The notes: a model not told the origin generated them from the sequence alone. A stretch of DNA of 64,000 nt from JAOUEA01 sp963810915 (GCA_963810915.1 CAWEPH010000004.1:1-64000), one strand, 5' to 3'; counted from the first letter of the stretch, positions 34,070 through 43,762 are shown. Program-made: numbers and translations.

Positions 34070-34771
34070 TCATCTCTGTCCGCTGACCTGATCGGGTCGA
34101 AACGGCTTGCCGTGGCCCGGATAGACCAGCCCGACGTCGAGCGTCTGCAACCTCTGAAGGCTTGCTCGTGCGGCAGCCATGTCGTCGATGAAGAACTCGA
34201 AGCTTGGCTTGCCCATCATGCTGTCGAGCAGGTCGCCACAGAAGAGGTCGCCGCTGCCCGTGAGAACGCCGATTGATCCCTTCGTGTGCCCAGGCAAATG
34301 AAGGACAGTCGCGTCGAGACCGTATCCGGAAAGGGCCTGACCGTCTTTGAGGTAGACGTCCGGCGCGAACGTATCGAACGGGCCGGGCTTGATGAACAGC
34401 GAGACCATCCGGAAGAGCAAGCCGAACCTGTCCGGCTTGGACTTCATGTTCAGACTCCAATCACCGCGCTCGACTCGTCCGGCATCGTCGCGGTGCATGG
34501 CGATCTTCGTCTTGTACTTCTCGCGCAAGTAGTAAGCGTTGCCTGCGTGGTCATAGTCGCCGTGAGTCAGCACGATGAGGTTGAGGGTCCCCGGCACGCA
34601 GTCCGCTCGTGTGAGCGCCGCTTCAAGCTCTGTCCGCTTCTCGGGCTTGCTGGAGTCGACCAAGACGAACCCCGTGCCGTCTGTGACGAGATAGCAATTA
34701 ACGCTCGCGAAAGTGATGGGCACGACCCGGGCCACAGCCTGTCCTCCCGGCCGTTCGACTACTTCACTCAT
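34070..34771 (-). CDS. Metallo-beta-lactamase-fold hydrolase
   Basis: A 233-residue MBL-fold enzyme. The start M-S-E-V-V-E-R-P-G near 34771 is favoured because GAGGGGAGG lies just upstream. The metal motif is LIVLTHGDYDHAGNAYYLRE (T-H-G-D-Y-D-H, with Asp replacing the middle His of the classical H-x-H-x-D-H), then ATVLHLPGHTKGSIGVLTGS with the third His, GDLFCGDLLDSM with the bridging Asp and LVYPGHGKPF with the last His. This subfamily acts on varied esters, thioesters and lactones, substrate unknown. No partner gene. Confidence 0.88.
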   Translation of the reverse strand: MSEVVERPGGQAVARVVPITFASVNCYLVTDGTGFVLVDSSKPEKRTELEAALTRADCVPGTLNLIVLTHGDYDHAGNAYYLREKYKTKIAMHRDDAGRVERGDWSLNMKSKPDRFGLLFRMVSLFIKPGPFDTFAPDVYLKDGQALSGYGLDATVLHLPGHTKGSIGVLTGSGDLFCGDLLDSMMGKPSFEFFIDDMAAARASLQRLQTLDVGLVYPGHGKPFRPDQVSGQR

Positions 34772-34983
34772 ACCCATCCTCCCCTCGCGGCTATCGCGCG
34801 CTCCATGCGGCAAGCATCCGCCAGGCAGGCGGGGAGGGTAGGGTCCAAGGGCCCCGCCTGGAAGGGCGTTCTTAGCTGGCTCGCGCCTCGTTCCTGCCAT
34901 TTGAGACGCTCGGACGGCTGTCAACCGCCGTCACCTTGAGGAGGTGCGCGGTTGTCCGGCGTTTCCGACTTTCGCAAGACCCC

Positions 34984-35047
34984 TACACGACACACGGTCA
35001 TCTGGCGCCGTGCCTTACACGACACACGGTCATCAGGCTCCGTGCCC
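34984..35047 (+). repeat. GACACACGGTCATCTG element, copy 7: two tandem 32-bp units
   Basis: The unit starts TACACGACACACGGTCATC and ends GCCGTGCCT or CTCCGTGCCC; two copies lie head to tail (34984-35015 and 35016-35047) with four mismatches. This is the only place where the dispersed element is tandem. Confidence 0.9.
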
Positions 35048-35132
35048 CGACGGAACCAGACGCACGGCCACGCTCGCCTAGTGTCTGGATGAGATCGGCT
35101 TGAGCCCAGACGTCACATCCAGGCGCATAGGG

Positions 35133-35696
35133 TTAGCGCGACACGCGGTAGCGGAGGTAGACGACTCTCGAGCTGAAGGTGCGGGTCTCGACGAGCTCGA
35201 GATCCACCCGGCGCTCGCGCTGGGGGAAGAACGGAATACCACCGCCAACAAGCACCGGGTAGACCATGGCCCGGTACTCGTCGATCAGCCCCAACCCGGC
35301 CGCCTCGGCGGCGAGCGTCGCGCCGCCGATCGCGATATCGCCCTCTCCCGGCTCGGCTCGCAGCCGCTCGATCTCCTCCGCAACGCCGCCGGAGGCAAGG
35401 CGGGCATGGCCTTGCACCGCCGACAGCGTGGTCGAGAACACCACCTTCGGGAGCGGCTTCCAGATCGCGGCCCACTCGAGCTGCGTGTCGTCGAGCGACG
35501 GATCCTGGTCGGCGGTCTCCCAGTACAGCATCGTCTCGTACAGCCGTCGCCCCAGAAGGTGCACGCCGACCCCTTGTATCTCGTCGATCCAGAAGCGGAA
35601 GACCTCCTCGTCGGGCGGCGACCAGTCGAAGTCGCCGTCCGGCCCGACGATGTAGCCGTCAAGTGAGACGCCCATCGAATAGGTGACGCTGCGCAT
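35133..35696 (-). CDS. RibD C-terminal / dihydrofolate-reductase-fold protein, diverged member
   Basis: A 187-residue relative of the two closely related proteins at 27 kb and 62 kb but only distantly similar. Features: SVTYSMGVSLDGYIVGPDGD (S-x-D-G motif), VHLLGRRLYETMLYWETAD, AIGGATLAAEAAGLGLIDEY and VYPVLVGGGIPFFPQRER. It probably binds NADPH; substrate unknown. ATG 35696 follows GAGGACTCTG. Confidence 0.87.
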   Translation of the reverse strand: MRSVTYSMGVSLDGYIVGPDGDFDWSPPDEEVFRFWIDEIQGVGVHLLGRRLYETMLYWETADQDPSLDDTQLEWAAIWKPLPKVVFSTTLSAVQGHARLASGGVAEEIERLRAEPGEGDIAIGGATLAAEAAGLGLIDEYRAMVYPVLVGGGIPFFPQRERRVDLELVETRTFSSRVVYLRYRVSR

Positions 35697-36155
35697 CAGA
35701 GTCCTCCTCGGGTCACGGGTTCGACAGTACGACGGCCTTCCGCCTCGGTCGAGCTACGAAGACCGAGTGACCTTGGATCTGGAAGTGTTCCCTCAAGCTG
35801 TCACCTCTGGAACCGCGCGGACTACCGATCCCTCCTGAGGTACTCCTCGTAGACAGCACCTAATGACTCCGCCGAGGTGACGCTCTGACCGGAGTTATCT
35901 GATGCGGTGCATACTCGAGTTCTTCGCGCCGGTCACCTTCGACGTGTCGGCTCCGGATGACACGCGGTTGTCCGGCCCGCGCCTCAGATCCAGCGAGGCA
36001 CCCTCTTCAACCTAGGTCGCGGATGTCCTGCTGGGCACACATGAACGGAGCCGTCGGCGACGCGTTAGCGTCGAAGCGATCGGCGAACGCGCTTGCCCGG
36101 GCGGTGACCTTGGCGGCTCATGCAGGGCCCCGACCCACCGCCCGTACCTATGCGG
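35697..36155. other. Gene-free stretch with degenerate repeat pieces
   Basis: No gene is supported in this 459-bp gap. It holds CTGACCGGAGTTATCTGATG (about 35886) and GACACGCGGTTGTCCGG (35959-35975), both resembling parts of the dispersed element and pointing to an old, decayed copy. Confidence 0.5.
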
Positions 36156-36605
36156 TTAGTCGGTGGCCGCCACACCGAGCGTGTCCGCGATGGCCTGGAT
36201 CGCATCGCTCTCGGCGGGGCTGACGTCTTGGCCGTTCTCCCGATGCGCGGCCGCGACTTTGTGGGTCAGATGCACGATGAATCCCTTGTAGTCATCGATC
36301 TCCTCGGGTGTCGCCGTGCCATCCAACGCCCCGATCGCGTCGCGGATCTGCTGGAGACAGCCTTCCCGGAGCTCCTCGGGCGTTCGGTAGCTCGTGCGCT
36401 CCATCTTCGGTTTCGCCGACACGACCTCGTCCAGGAGCTCGCTCTCCCCATGCTGCTGGCGGGCCTCCGCGTACGCCTTGGACATCGCCCACGTTTCGCT
36501 CCACGTACCACCACTCTGCGCGGTGAGCACGATCATGCCCGCACTTGGCGGGCCCGCCAGCACAGTCTTCCACCCCTCATCGCTGAACGCGGACTTCGCC
36601 GTCAT
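36156..36605 (-). CDS. Conserved hypothetical protein, 149 residues
   Basis: ATG 36605 follows AAAGGAGG. The sequence (FSDEGWKTVLAGPPSAGMIV, TWSETWAMSKAYAEARQQHG, ESELLDEVVSAKP) has the look of a well-conserved soluble helical protein; I recall similar actinobacterial hypothetical proteins but no function. The C-terminal half is acidic and helical. It precedes the ABC exporter region, with which it shares orientation but is separated from it by 3.9 kb on its upstream side. Confidence 0.75.
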   Translation of the reverse strand: MTAKSAFSDEGWKTVLAGPPSAGMIVLTAQSGGTWSETWAMSKAYAEARQQHGESELLDEVVSAKPKMERTSYRTPEELREGCLQQIRDAIGALDGTATPEEIDDYKGFIVHLTHKVAAAHRENGQDVSPAESDAIQAIADTLGVAATD

Positions 36606-36960
36606 TGGCGTTCCCTCCTTTGTGGCCTCGGATCACACCGTACAGAAGACGCTCGCGACTGCCTGGCGACCGGCGCCCTCGACCGATGCAGGCGCTCGGG
36701 CCTGCCGCGGCCGAGGCGGGAAGGCGGGTCAACCATCACGACGCCGGTCGCCACCAAGCGCTGCTTGGCGAGTAGACACCCGGCGGTTCCCTCGCCGGTG
36801 TTCGGAACGACACGGTCATACGAGCCGAAAGTCATCGGTGCTCGTCGCCGCCGCCATCTCAGCGCTGGGGACCTGCCTGGCGTGGGGTCGCCCATCCGCG
36901 ACCCCGGGCTCGTCCCCATATCGGACCGGGCTCGCACGACGGACAAGATCACCGGGCGCG
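36606..36960. other. Intergenic stretch after the ABC exporter operon
   Basis: No gene seen; it contains the hairpin at 36884-36905 and the promoter region of the hypothetical gene at 36605. Confidence 0.45.
36884..36905 (-). terminator. Hairpin downstream of the ABC exporter operon
   Basis: GGGGTCGC-CCATCC-GCGACCCC is a perfect 8-bp stem located 55 bp past the stop of the second exporter gene on the minus strand. No clear T run. Confidence 0.55.
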
Positions 36961-38775
36961 CTAGAGCTCCGGATCGAGGATCGACGGCGTCCCGGCGAGC
37001 AGCGTCGCGAGGTGCCCGCCCGCCGCCATCAGGCCCGCGTACGTCCCGGTCTCCACCACCCGGCCGTGGTCGAGCACGACCACCTGATCCGCGGTGCGGA
37101 TCGTCGAAGGCCGGTGCGCGATCAGCAGCGTCGTGCGGTCGCGAGCCACCTCCGCCATCGCCGTGCGGAGCGCCGCCTCCGACTCGGCGTCGAGGTTCGC
37201 CACGGCCTCGTCCATCACGAGGATCGGCGCGTCCCGCAGGAGCGCCCGAGCGATCGCCAACCGTTGTCGCTGACCGCCGGAGATGGATGCGCCCCGCTCG
37301 CCGAGCACCGTGTCGAACCCATCCGGCAAGGCGTCGATGAACGGCGTGGCCTGCGCGAGGTCGGCGGCATCCCGGATCTGCGCGTCGGTCGCCTCGGGGC
37401 TCCCGATCCGCAGGTTGTCCCCGACGCTCGTGTGGAACAGGTACACGTCCTGCGGCACCACCGCGATCATCGAGCGGAGGTCACGCTGGACCAGATCGCG
37501 CACGTCGACCCCACCGACCCTCACCGCGCCCGCGTCGACGTCCCACAGCCGCAGCAGGAGGTTGGCGCACGTGGATTTGCCGGCACCCGAGTGCCCGACG
37601 AGCGCCGTCGTCCGTCCCGGCTCGATCGCGAAGGACACGTCGTGGAGGACCTCGGGGAGATCGGCGGCGTACCGGAAGCGGACGGCGTCGAACGCGACGG
37701 GGACGCGCGGCGCGGCGGGGAGCCGCCCCGCCGAGGCCGGCTCGTCGACCAGATCGACGACCACCGGCTCGGCTCGCAACAACACCACGATGCGCTCAGC
37801 GGCGGCCCCGACCTGACCGACCTCCCGCAGCGTCCCGGTGAGCGCCGCGAGTGGCGCGAACGCGCCGGCGGCGAGGATCACGGCGACGGGGATCAGGTAG
37901 GGGTCGAGGCGGCCGCTCGAGGTCAACAGCGCCGCGGTCGTGACCGTGGCGATCGTCGCCAGGGCCGTGATCGCGTCGGTCGCCGCATGCTCCACACCGG
38001 AGCGCCGCCCGTGCGAGATGCTGGTGCGGCGGATCCGTTCGTGCTGCGACTCGACGCGCGCGAGCATCACGTCCTCCGCGCTCGCCGCGAGGATCTCGCG
38101 CGTGCCCTGCACGATGTCGACGACGTTCGCCCCGAGCTCGCCGAGCTCGTCCCGGAGTTGCTCCCCCTGGTCCTGGGCGCGCCGGAGCAGCCAGGAGGGC
38201 ACGCTGGTGGCCGCGACGACGAACGGCACGACGACGAGGGCGAGCAGGGGCTGAACGAGCCACAGCCCGATCTCGGCGAACACCGGAACGACGAACGCCA
38301 CTACGAGCGGCGGTGCCAGGTGCGAGGTGAACAGCTCCAGCAGCTCGACGTCGGCCATCGACGCGCGTGCCACGTCCCCGGATCGGCGGGCGAGGAAGTA
38401 TGCGGGTGAGAGCGCCCGGAACCGTTCGTACAGCTCCTTGCGCAGGTCGTCCAGCAGCCGGAACGACATCACGTGCACGACGACGACCTCGAGCCATCCG
38501 AACAGCGCGATCGGTAAGGCGAGCGCGATCACGAGCCAGACGAGCGGCTTCAGCTCCGCTGCCTGCGCGCCGTCGAGCGCCTTGCCGACCAGCACCGCTC
38601 CGACGATCGCGGCACCGAACGTGAACAGATGGACCAGCAGGTTCGTGACGACGCCGCCGGCGAACAGCGCGCGGTACGGCCGGAGCAGCCCGGCGACCGG
38701 CCGCAGGCTCCGCACCAGGCGCCGCACGGGTCCGGTCGTGGACGTGGACGTCGCGGAGGCGGTCAGCTCGCTCAT
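36961..38775 (-). CDS. ABC exporter half-transporter, second subunit
   Basis: A 604-residue type IV ABC exporter half: six transmembrane helices in residues 30-310 (for example LFAGGVVTNLLVHLFTFGAA) and a nucleotide-binding domain with Walker A ALVGHSGAGKSTCANLLL, Q-loop VVPQDVYLF, signature GASISGGQRQRLAIARAL, Walker B APILVMDEAVANLD (Glu replaced by nothing; the D-E pair is intact) and H-loop LLIAHRPST. The ATG at 38775 overlaps the upstream gene by 4 bp, so the two form a heterodimer of the CydDC/LmrCD kind. Substrate cannot be told; amphipathic compounds or thiols are options. Confidence 0.92.
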   Translation of the reverse strand: MSELTASATSTSTTGPVRRLVRSLRPVAGLLRPYRALFAGGVVTNLLVHLFTFGAAIVGAVLVGKALDGAQAAELKPLVWLVIALALPIALFGWLEVVVVHVMSFRLLDDLRKELYERFRALSPAYFLARRSGDVARASMADVELLELFTSHLAPPLVVAFVVPVFAEIGLWLVQPLLALVVVPFVVAATSVPSWLLRRAQDQGEQLRDELGELGANVVDIVQGTREILAASAEDVMLARVESQHERIRRTSISHGRRSGVEHAATDAITALATIATVTTAALLTSSGRLDPYLIPVAVILAAGAFAPLAALTGTLREVGQVGAAAERIVVLLRAEPVVVDLVDEPASAGRLPAAPRVPVAFDAVRFRYAADLPEVLHDVSFAIEPGRTTALVGHSGAGKSTCANLLLRLWDVDAGAVRVGGVDVRDLVQRDLRSMIAVVPQDVYLFHTSVGDNLRIGSPEATDAQIRDAADLAQATPFIDALPDGFDTVLGERGASISGGQRQRLAIARALLRDAPILVMDEAVANLDAESEAALRTAMAEVARDRTTLLIAHRPSTIRTADQVVVLDHGRVVETGTYAGLMAAGGHLATLLAGTPSILDPEL

Positions 38776-40529
38776 CCGGCGTGCTCCTGCGCGGCCACCA
38801 GGCGCGCGTATCGGCCGCCGCCCTCGAGCAACTCCTCGTGCGTCCCGACCTCTTCGAGCCGCCCTTCGTCGAGGACGAGGATCCGGTCGGCGCCCCGCAC
38901 GGTGGACAGCCGGTGCGCGATGATCACGGTCGTCCTGCCGCGACGGAGTCGGTCGATCGAGCCCTGGATCCCGGCCTCGGCGGCGACGTCCACGCTCGAG
39001 GTGGCCTCGTCGAGCACGAGGATCGGCGCGTCCTTCAACAGGGCACGGGCGATCGCGATGCGCTGCCGTTCGCCGCCGGAGAGCCGGAAGCCTCGCTCGC
39101 CCACGATCGTGTCGAAGCCCTCCGGCAGGTCGCGGACGAACGCGATCGCGCCGGCGGACCCGACGGCGCCGTCGAGATCCTCGTCGCTCGCGGCCGCCCG
39201 GGCCAACCGGAGGTTCTCGGCGACCGTCTCGTGGAACAGGAACGTGTCCTGAGGGACGAGCCCGATCATCCGCCGGAGCTCCCGGGGGTCGAGCTCGCGG
39301 ATGTCGTGGCCGCCCACCCGAACCGTGCCCTCCTGCGGATCCGCGAACCGCAGGAGCAGGGAGGCGAGCGTGGTCTTGCCGGCGCCGGAGGGCCCCACGA
39401 TCGCCACCGTCTCGCCGGGCGCCACGGCGAAGCTCACCCGGTCGATCGCGGGAGCGTCGCCGGTGCGATACCGGAACGTGACTCCCTCGAACCGGATATC
39501 GGTCGCGAGGTCGCCGTCCAGCCGGGCGGGCTGGAGCGTCGCGACGCGCGGCGGGGTCTCCAGCACCGCGAAGGCCCGCTCGGCCTTCGACATGCCCCAG
39601 ACCGCGTTGTGCATCGCCTCGTTGATCTCCCGCGCCGGCAGGAAGCACTCGCCGACGAGCAGCAGGACGAGCAGGAGGTCACCGGCCGTGATCGCGCCGT
39701 CGATCAGCCGGAACGCGCCGACCGCCAGCGTCACGGCAACGCCCGCACCCGCGACGAACGCCATGCAACCCCAGAAGATCGCCGAGACGTTCGTGAGGCG
39801 GATCGCCGCATCGCGCACCGCGTCGGCGCGGCCGAACAGGTCGGCGCCGCGTCGCCGCGCCGCACCGAACATCTTCAACGTCGCCATGCCCTGCAGGGCG
39901 TCGACGAACTCGGCCGTCAGCGGCCGGTAGCTCTCGGACCAGAACCGCATATGGGAGCCGAGCGCCCGGTATTCGACCGGGGGGATGGCCACGACGATGG
40001 CCGCGAAGACGGCGACGACCACGCCCACGACCGGATCGACGATCCAGATCACGATCACGATCGCGACGGCGGAGATCCCCGCGACGATGACCTTCGACAG
40101 GAAGAGCCGGAAGTACGCGTCGAGCTTCTCCACCCCATCCACGAGGACCGCCTCGAGCTCCCCGCTGCGCTCCTCGGTCACCCAACCGGGGCCGAGCTGC
40201 ATGATCCGGTCGACCAGGCGATGCCGAAGGTCCGCCGTGATCCGTACGGAGGCACCGGCCATCATGCCTTCCTGGATCGCGGTGCACGCCGCGCGCAGGC
40301 CGACCAGTGCGACGGCGAGCCCCAGCCAGGGGAGGACATCGCCGATCGGTGTTCCCTGGAGCACGCGGGTGATCGCCAGGGCGATCGAGATCCCCGTCGC
40401 GATGCGGGCCACCGCCACGACGAGGCCGAGGACCACGGAGCCGGCGAGCGTACGCCGCTCGGTCATCGCCAGGCGGATCAGGCGCCGGTCGAAGGCGCGC
40501 GCCGGAGCCGTGGTACGGGCCTCGCTCAC
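38772..40529 (-). CDS. ABC exporter half-transporter, first subunit
   Basis: A 585-residue partner of the previous gene, starting at GTG 40529. Membrane domain in residues 15-310 (TLAGSVVLGLVVAVARIATG, AGISAVAIVIVIWIVDPVVG) and ABC domain with Walker A AIVGPSGAGKTTLASLLLRF, Q-loop LVPQDTFLF, signature FRLSGGERQRIAIARAL, Walker B APILVLDEATSSVD and H-loop VIIAHRLST. Both subunits keep canonical catalytic motifs, unlike many heterodimers with one degenerate site. Overlap with the next gene indicates one operon. The 210 bp upstream hold no gene and presumably its promoter. Confidence 0.92.
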   Translation of the reverse strand: MSEARTTAPARAFDRRLIRLAMTERRTLAGSVVLGLVVAVARIATGISIALAITRVLQGTPIGDVLPWLGLAVALVGLRAACTAIQEGMMAGASVRITADLRHRLVDRIMQLGPGWVTEERSGELEAVLVDGVEKLDAYFRLFLSKVIVAGISAVAIVIVIWIVDPVVGVVVAVFAAIVVAIPPVEYRALGSHMRFWSESYRPLTAEFVDALQGMATLKMFGAARRRGADLFGRADAVRDAAIRLTNVSAIFWGCMAFVAGAGVAVTLAVGAFRLIDGAITAGDLLLVLLLVGECFLPAREINEAMHNAVWGMSKAERAFAVLETPPRVATLQPARLDGDLATDIRFEGVTFRYRTGDAPAIDRVSFAVAPGETVAIVGPSGAGKTTLASLLLRFADPQEGTVRVGGHDIRELDPRELRRMIGLVPQDTFLFHETVAENLRLARAAASDEDLDGAVGSAGAIAFVRDLPEGFDTIVGERGFRLSGGERQRIAIARALLKDAPILVLDEATSSVDVAAEAGIQGSIDRLRRGRTTVIIAHRLSTVRGADRILVLDEGRLEEVGTHEELLEGGGRYARLVAAQEHAG

Positions 40530-40742
40530 CCGTCACCCCGTGCATCGGGTGCCGGAGCAGGGAAGGGGTCGAAGGCGCGGAAGGGCTCGGTGGCCTCGGC
40601 CACGGTGATCACACGGGCTCCGATCTTCGCCACGGGAACCACCGTAACCGCCGCGATCGCAAGTTGACCCCGGTCAGATATGCAGACGATGATGGCCGAA
40701 GCGTTTCCTATCCAGGGAACGGCAGGAGAAGGGGAGGCACGG

Positions 40743-41408
40743 ATGAGGAAGCGATCGCTCGTCCTACTCGGGTTGCTCATCGTCATGGCGATGGCGGTAC
40801 CTGCAGGCGCGAACGCCGAGGGGTCAGGTGGCCTGGTCTACGGGCCGAACACCCACCCGCTCGGCGTCTCCTACGAAGCCTGGACGCGACGCTTCGCTCG
40901 ATACCTGTTCGAGCCACCGGTGGCCGAGAGCCCCATCGTGAACCCCACCTGCGATGCGGTGACGGCGCGTGGCGGGATCTTGTTCATGCCGGTCGCGACC
41001 TCCGAAGGCCTCGTCGTGCACTGCGACGTCCCGGCGCACAGGCCGCTCCTCGTCAGCCCGGGTGGTCAGTTCGCGACGCTGGGTCTGGACGCCGATACGC
41101 GTAAGGGCATCGAGGCGATCGTCGAGGGGTTCATGGCGATGACCCACGACGCGGTGGTCAAGGTCGACGGTGAGCGGATCTCCAGGATCGACCGGTTCAA
41201 GACCGGTTCGTGGGTGCGGCTCGATCTGGGCGCGGACAACCTGTTCGGCGTCCCCACGGGGGAGTATCAGATGTTCCTCGAAGGTTGGTTCCTGATGGTG
41301 CGGGGCCTCGAGCCGGGCAGGCACACGATCTGGCTGGGCGACGTTTTCACGGACCCGACCCATACGGACCAGGTGGCGACGATCAAGTTCATCCTGAACG
41401 TCGGGTAG
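40743..41408 (+). CDS. Secreted protein of unknown function
   Basis: A 221-residue exported protein from ATG 40743 after GGGGAGGCACGG. Signal peptide RKRSLVLLGLLIVMAMAVPA with cleavage near GANA. The mature part (YGPNTHPLGVSYEAWTRRFA, RYLFEPPVAESPIVNPTCDA, LFMPVATSEGLVVHCDVPAH) has two Cys that may pair and ends in an all-beta segment (LEPGRHTIWLGDVFTDPTHT). I recognise no named family, although secreted actinobacterial proteins with this look exist. It is followed 58 bp later by a hydrolase gene on the same strand. Confidence 0.75.
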   Translation: MRKRSLVLLGLLIVMAMAVPAGANAEGSGGLVYGPNTHPLGVSYEAWTRRFARYLFEPPVAESPIVNPTCDAVTARGGILFMPVATSEGLVVHCDVPAHRPLLVSPGGQFATLGLDADTRKGIEAIVEGFMAMTHDAVVKVDGERISRIDRFKTGSWVRLDLGADNLFGVPTGEYQMFLEGWFLMVRGLEPGRHTIWLGDVFTDPTHTDQVATIKFILNVG

Positions 41409-41466
41409 CAGCCGCTGGATCGTCGCAGGCGGCGAGACCCCAACCGGGCGCGGAGGACGCAGGGCT

Positions 41467-42360
41467 GTGGGGACGGCGGACTTGTCCGATGGGCGGCAGG
41501 CCACCTTCGAGGTCGTGGGGGAAGGGCGCCCGACCCTGATGCTTCCCGGAGGGCCGGGCTTCGCCGCCGACTACATGCGGGGAGACGCCGCACTCTTCTC
41601 CGACGTGCTGCAGAGCTACCTGATCGACCCGCACGGCTCGGGTGGCTCGACCCCACCTGCCGACCCCGCCCGATACTCGCCCGAGGGGCACGCGGGGTTC
41701 TACGAGGACACGAGGTCGGCGCTGGAGCTCGGGCGCGTCGTGGTGTTCGGGCACTCGTTCGGAGCGACGACAGCGCTCACGTACGCAGCCCTCTACCCGG
41801 AGTCGGTGGAGGCGTGCATCGCGGTCGCTCCCTTCGGCGTAGGGACCGAGGCGGACCGGGAAGAAGGAGGGGATGCCGCTGCCGAGATGGAGGTCATGCT
41901 GGCCCGACACCGAGCGGCGCCGTGGTATCCCGAGGCGGAAGAGGTGTGGGGGAACTGGACCGAGCGAGCGTTGGCCACGGATGACCCGGCCGACGTCGAG
42001 GCCATGATGGCTGCTGTGCTGCCTCTGTACACGGCCCACCCTGAGCGCCCGGAGGTGTGGGCTGCGCTGGAGGAGTTCAAGACACATTTGAAGTGCGACC
42101 TGATGGCGATCAAGGCGTGGGAGGGCGGACTGTTCCAGGGGATCGACCTGCGCCCGATCCTCGGGAGGGTTCGGGCCCCAGTCCTCGTGGTGGCGGGCGA
42201 GCTAGACCTCGTCTGCGGTCCGGCCCAGGCTCGGCCGATCGCCGATGGGTTGCCGAACGCGACGCTGGCGTTGATCCCCGACTGCGGTCACATCCCAAGC
42301 GTGGAGTCTCCTGACCGGTACCGCACGACCGTCATCGAGTGGCTCCGGTCGCACTACTGA
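41467..42360 (+). CDS. Alpha/beta-hydrolase, proline-iminopeptidase-like
   Basis: A 297-residue alpha/beta-hydrolase from GTG 41467 (GGAGGA 9-14 bases upstream). MLPGGPGFAADYMRGDAALF carries the G-G-P-G oxyanion motif of prolyl iminopeptidases, YLIDPHGSGGSTPPADPARY follows, the nucleophile elbow is VVFGHSFGATTALTYAALYP, the acid is in VVAGELDLVCGPAQA and the His in LIPDCGHIPSVESP. Substrate could be a small peptide or an ester. It sits between a secreted protein and a membrane cyclase on the same strand. Confidence 0.86.
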   Translation: MGTADLSDGRQATFEVVGEGRPTLMLPGGPGFAADYMRGDAALFSDVLQSYLIDPHGSGGSTPPADPARYSPEGHAGFYEDTRSALELGRVVVFGHSFGATTALTYAALYPESVEACIAVAPFGVGTEADREEGGDAAAEMEVMLARHRAAPWYPEAEEVWGNWTERALATDDPADVEAMMAAVLPLYTAHPERPEVWAALEEFKTHLKCDLMAIKAWEGGLFQGIDLRPILGRVRAPVLVVAGELDLVCGPAQARPIADGLPNATLALIPDCGHIPSVESPDRYRTTVIEWLRSHY

Positions 42361-42415
42361 CAAGGCGGCCCCGCGACAGTCATCATCTGGAGGTCCTGGA
42401 GGACCCACGACCCAG

Positions 42416-43762
42416 ATGATCGACGCCCTCGCGACAGACAACCAGCCGGACGACCGGTCCGTGAGGCAACGCCTCGCACGTCTCCGCCTGCGGTTCCGGG
42501 ATCCGGCCCTCGAGTCGGCGTTCCGGGAGGATCGCTTCCAGCTCAACCTCGGCAACGTCCGATTCGCGTTCCTGGCCGGGATCGGACTGTGGATCGGGTG
42601 GGGGATCCTCCTGCGTCCGTACATGCTGGCGCTGCAGGACCAACGGCTGGACATGGTGATCCGGTTCGGCGTGTTCATCCCGATGCTGGTCATCGGCTAC
42701 GCGTTCAGCTACACGCGGATCTTCGGTCGAGTATGGGAATGGACCTCCTTCGCGATCGCCGTCGCGACGATCGTGATCTGGGTGTACTACGCGTCCAACG
42801 TCCTCACGCTGCCGGCGGAGTACGGGTACGTGGGCGTCATCCTGATCACCGCGTTCACGTACACGCTCCTTCGGTTGCGGTTCGTCCTCGTCGTGCTGAC
42901 CGCGTTGGTGGGCATCGCGGTGTACCTCCCCTACGTCTTCACGGCTCGATACATCGTCCCTGTGAGCAGGGTGCTCGCGACGCTGTATCTCGTCTCGTTC
43001 GCGGTGCTGGGGGGGCTCGCTGCCTACTGGATGGAGCGGTTCGCGCGACAGCTGTTCCTCCGTCAGCGAGAACTGGACCAAGAGCGCAGTCGATCCGACG
43101 TGCTCCTCCTGAACATCCTGCCGCAGGCGGTGGTCGAGCAGCTCAAGACCTCATCCGGCGAGCGCATCGCGGAGGCGTTCGACGACGTGAGCGTGATCTT
43201 CGTCGACGCCGTCGGTTCCACCGAACAAGCCGCCCGCTGCTCGCCGGAGGAGTTCGCGGAGGCCCTCGATCGGCTCTTCCGCTGGTTCGACGAGATCGTC
43301 GACCGGCACGGCCTCGAGAAGATCAAGACGATCGGCGACGCGTACATGGCCGTCGCGGGCGCGCCCGTCCCGATGGCGCATCATGCCGAGGCCACCGTGG
43401 CGATGGCGGTCGAGATCCTCGCTGGATCGCGGACGGTGCGGTGGCCGTCCGGAGACCCGATCAGGGTCCGCGGTGGCGTCGCGACCGGACCCGTCGTCGC
43501 CGGGGTGATCGGCGAGCGGAAGTTCGCGTACGACGTGTGGGGCGACACGGTGAACCTCGCGAGCAGACTCGAGGAGGCGGGCGAGCCCGGCCAGGTGCTG
43601 GTTTCGCAGCCGACGTCAACGGACGTCATGGATCGATACGCGTTCGGACCCGTCCAGATGGTCGACATCAGGGGCAAGGGTTCGATGCCTGTGCGTGCCC
43701 TCCTCGGGCCGCACGCACCCTCCGACGACGGTGAACGCTCTTCCGGGATGGAACCGTCTTGA
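42416..43762 (+). CDS. Membrane-bound class III adenylate/guanylate cyclase
   Basis: A 448-residue cyclase with about six N-terminal transmembrane helices (residues 45-215: FAFLAGIGLWIGWGILL, FGVFIPMLVIGYAF, FAIAVATIVIWVYYAS, GVILITAFTYTLL, FVLVVLTALVGIAVYL, LATLYLVSFAVLGGLAAY), a coiled-coil connector (LRQRELDQERSRSDVLLLNI) and a catalytic domain: VSVIFVDAVGSTEQAA and KIKTIGDAYMAVAGAP give the two metal Asp, and YDVWGDTVNLASRLEE the transition-state Asn and Arg. The layout resembles two-component-style membrane cyclases whose membrane part senses an unknown signal. Its stop overlaps the start of the next gene, a binding protein, suggesting a shared sensing task. Confidence 0.9.
   Translation: MIDALATDNQPDDRSVRQRLARLRLRFRDPALESAFREDRFQLNLGNVRFAFLAGIGLWIGWGILLRPYMLALQDQRLDMVIRFGVFIPMLVIGYAFSYTRIFGRVWEWTSFAIAVATIVIWVYYASNVLTLPAEYGYVGVILITAFTYTLLRLRFVLVVLTALVGIAVYLPYVFTARYIVPVSRVLATLYLVSFAVLGGLAAYWMERFARQLFLRQRELDQERSRSDVLLLNILPQAVVEQLKTSSGERIAEAFDDVSVIFVDAVGSTEQAARCSPEEFAEALDRLFRWFDEIVDRHGLEKIKTIGDAYMAVAGAPVPMAHHAEATVAMAVEILAGSRTVRWPSGDPIRVRGGVATGPVVAGVIGERKFAYDVWGDTVNLASRLEEAGEPGQVLVSQPTSTDVMDRYAFGPVQMVDIRGKGSMPVRALLGPHAPSDDGERSSGMEPS

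Noticed and set aside
36394..40667. Long plus-strand open frames of more than 600 codons opposite the ABC exporter genes
   Set aside because: They are antisense shadows produced by GC-rich codon bias; the minus-strand frames carry complete ABC motifs.
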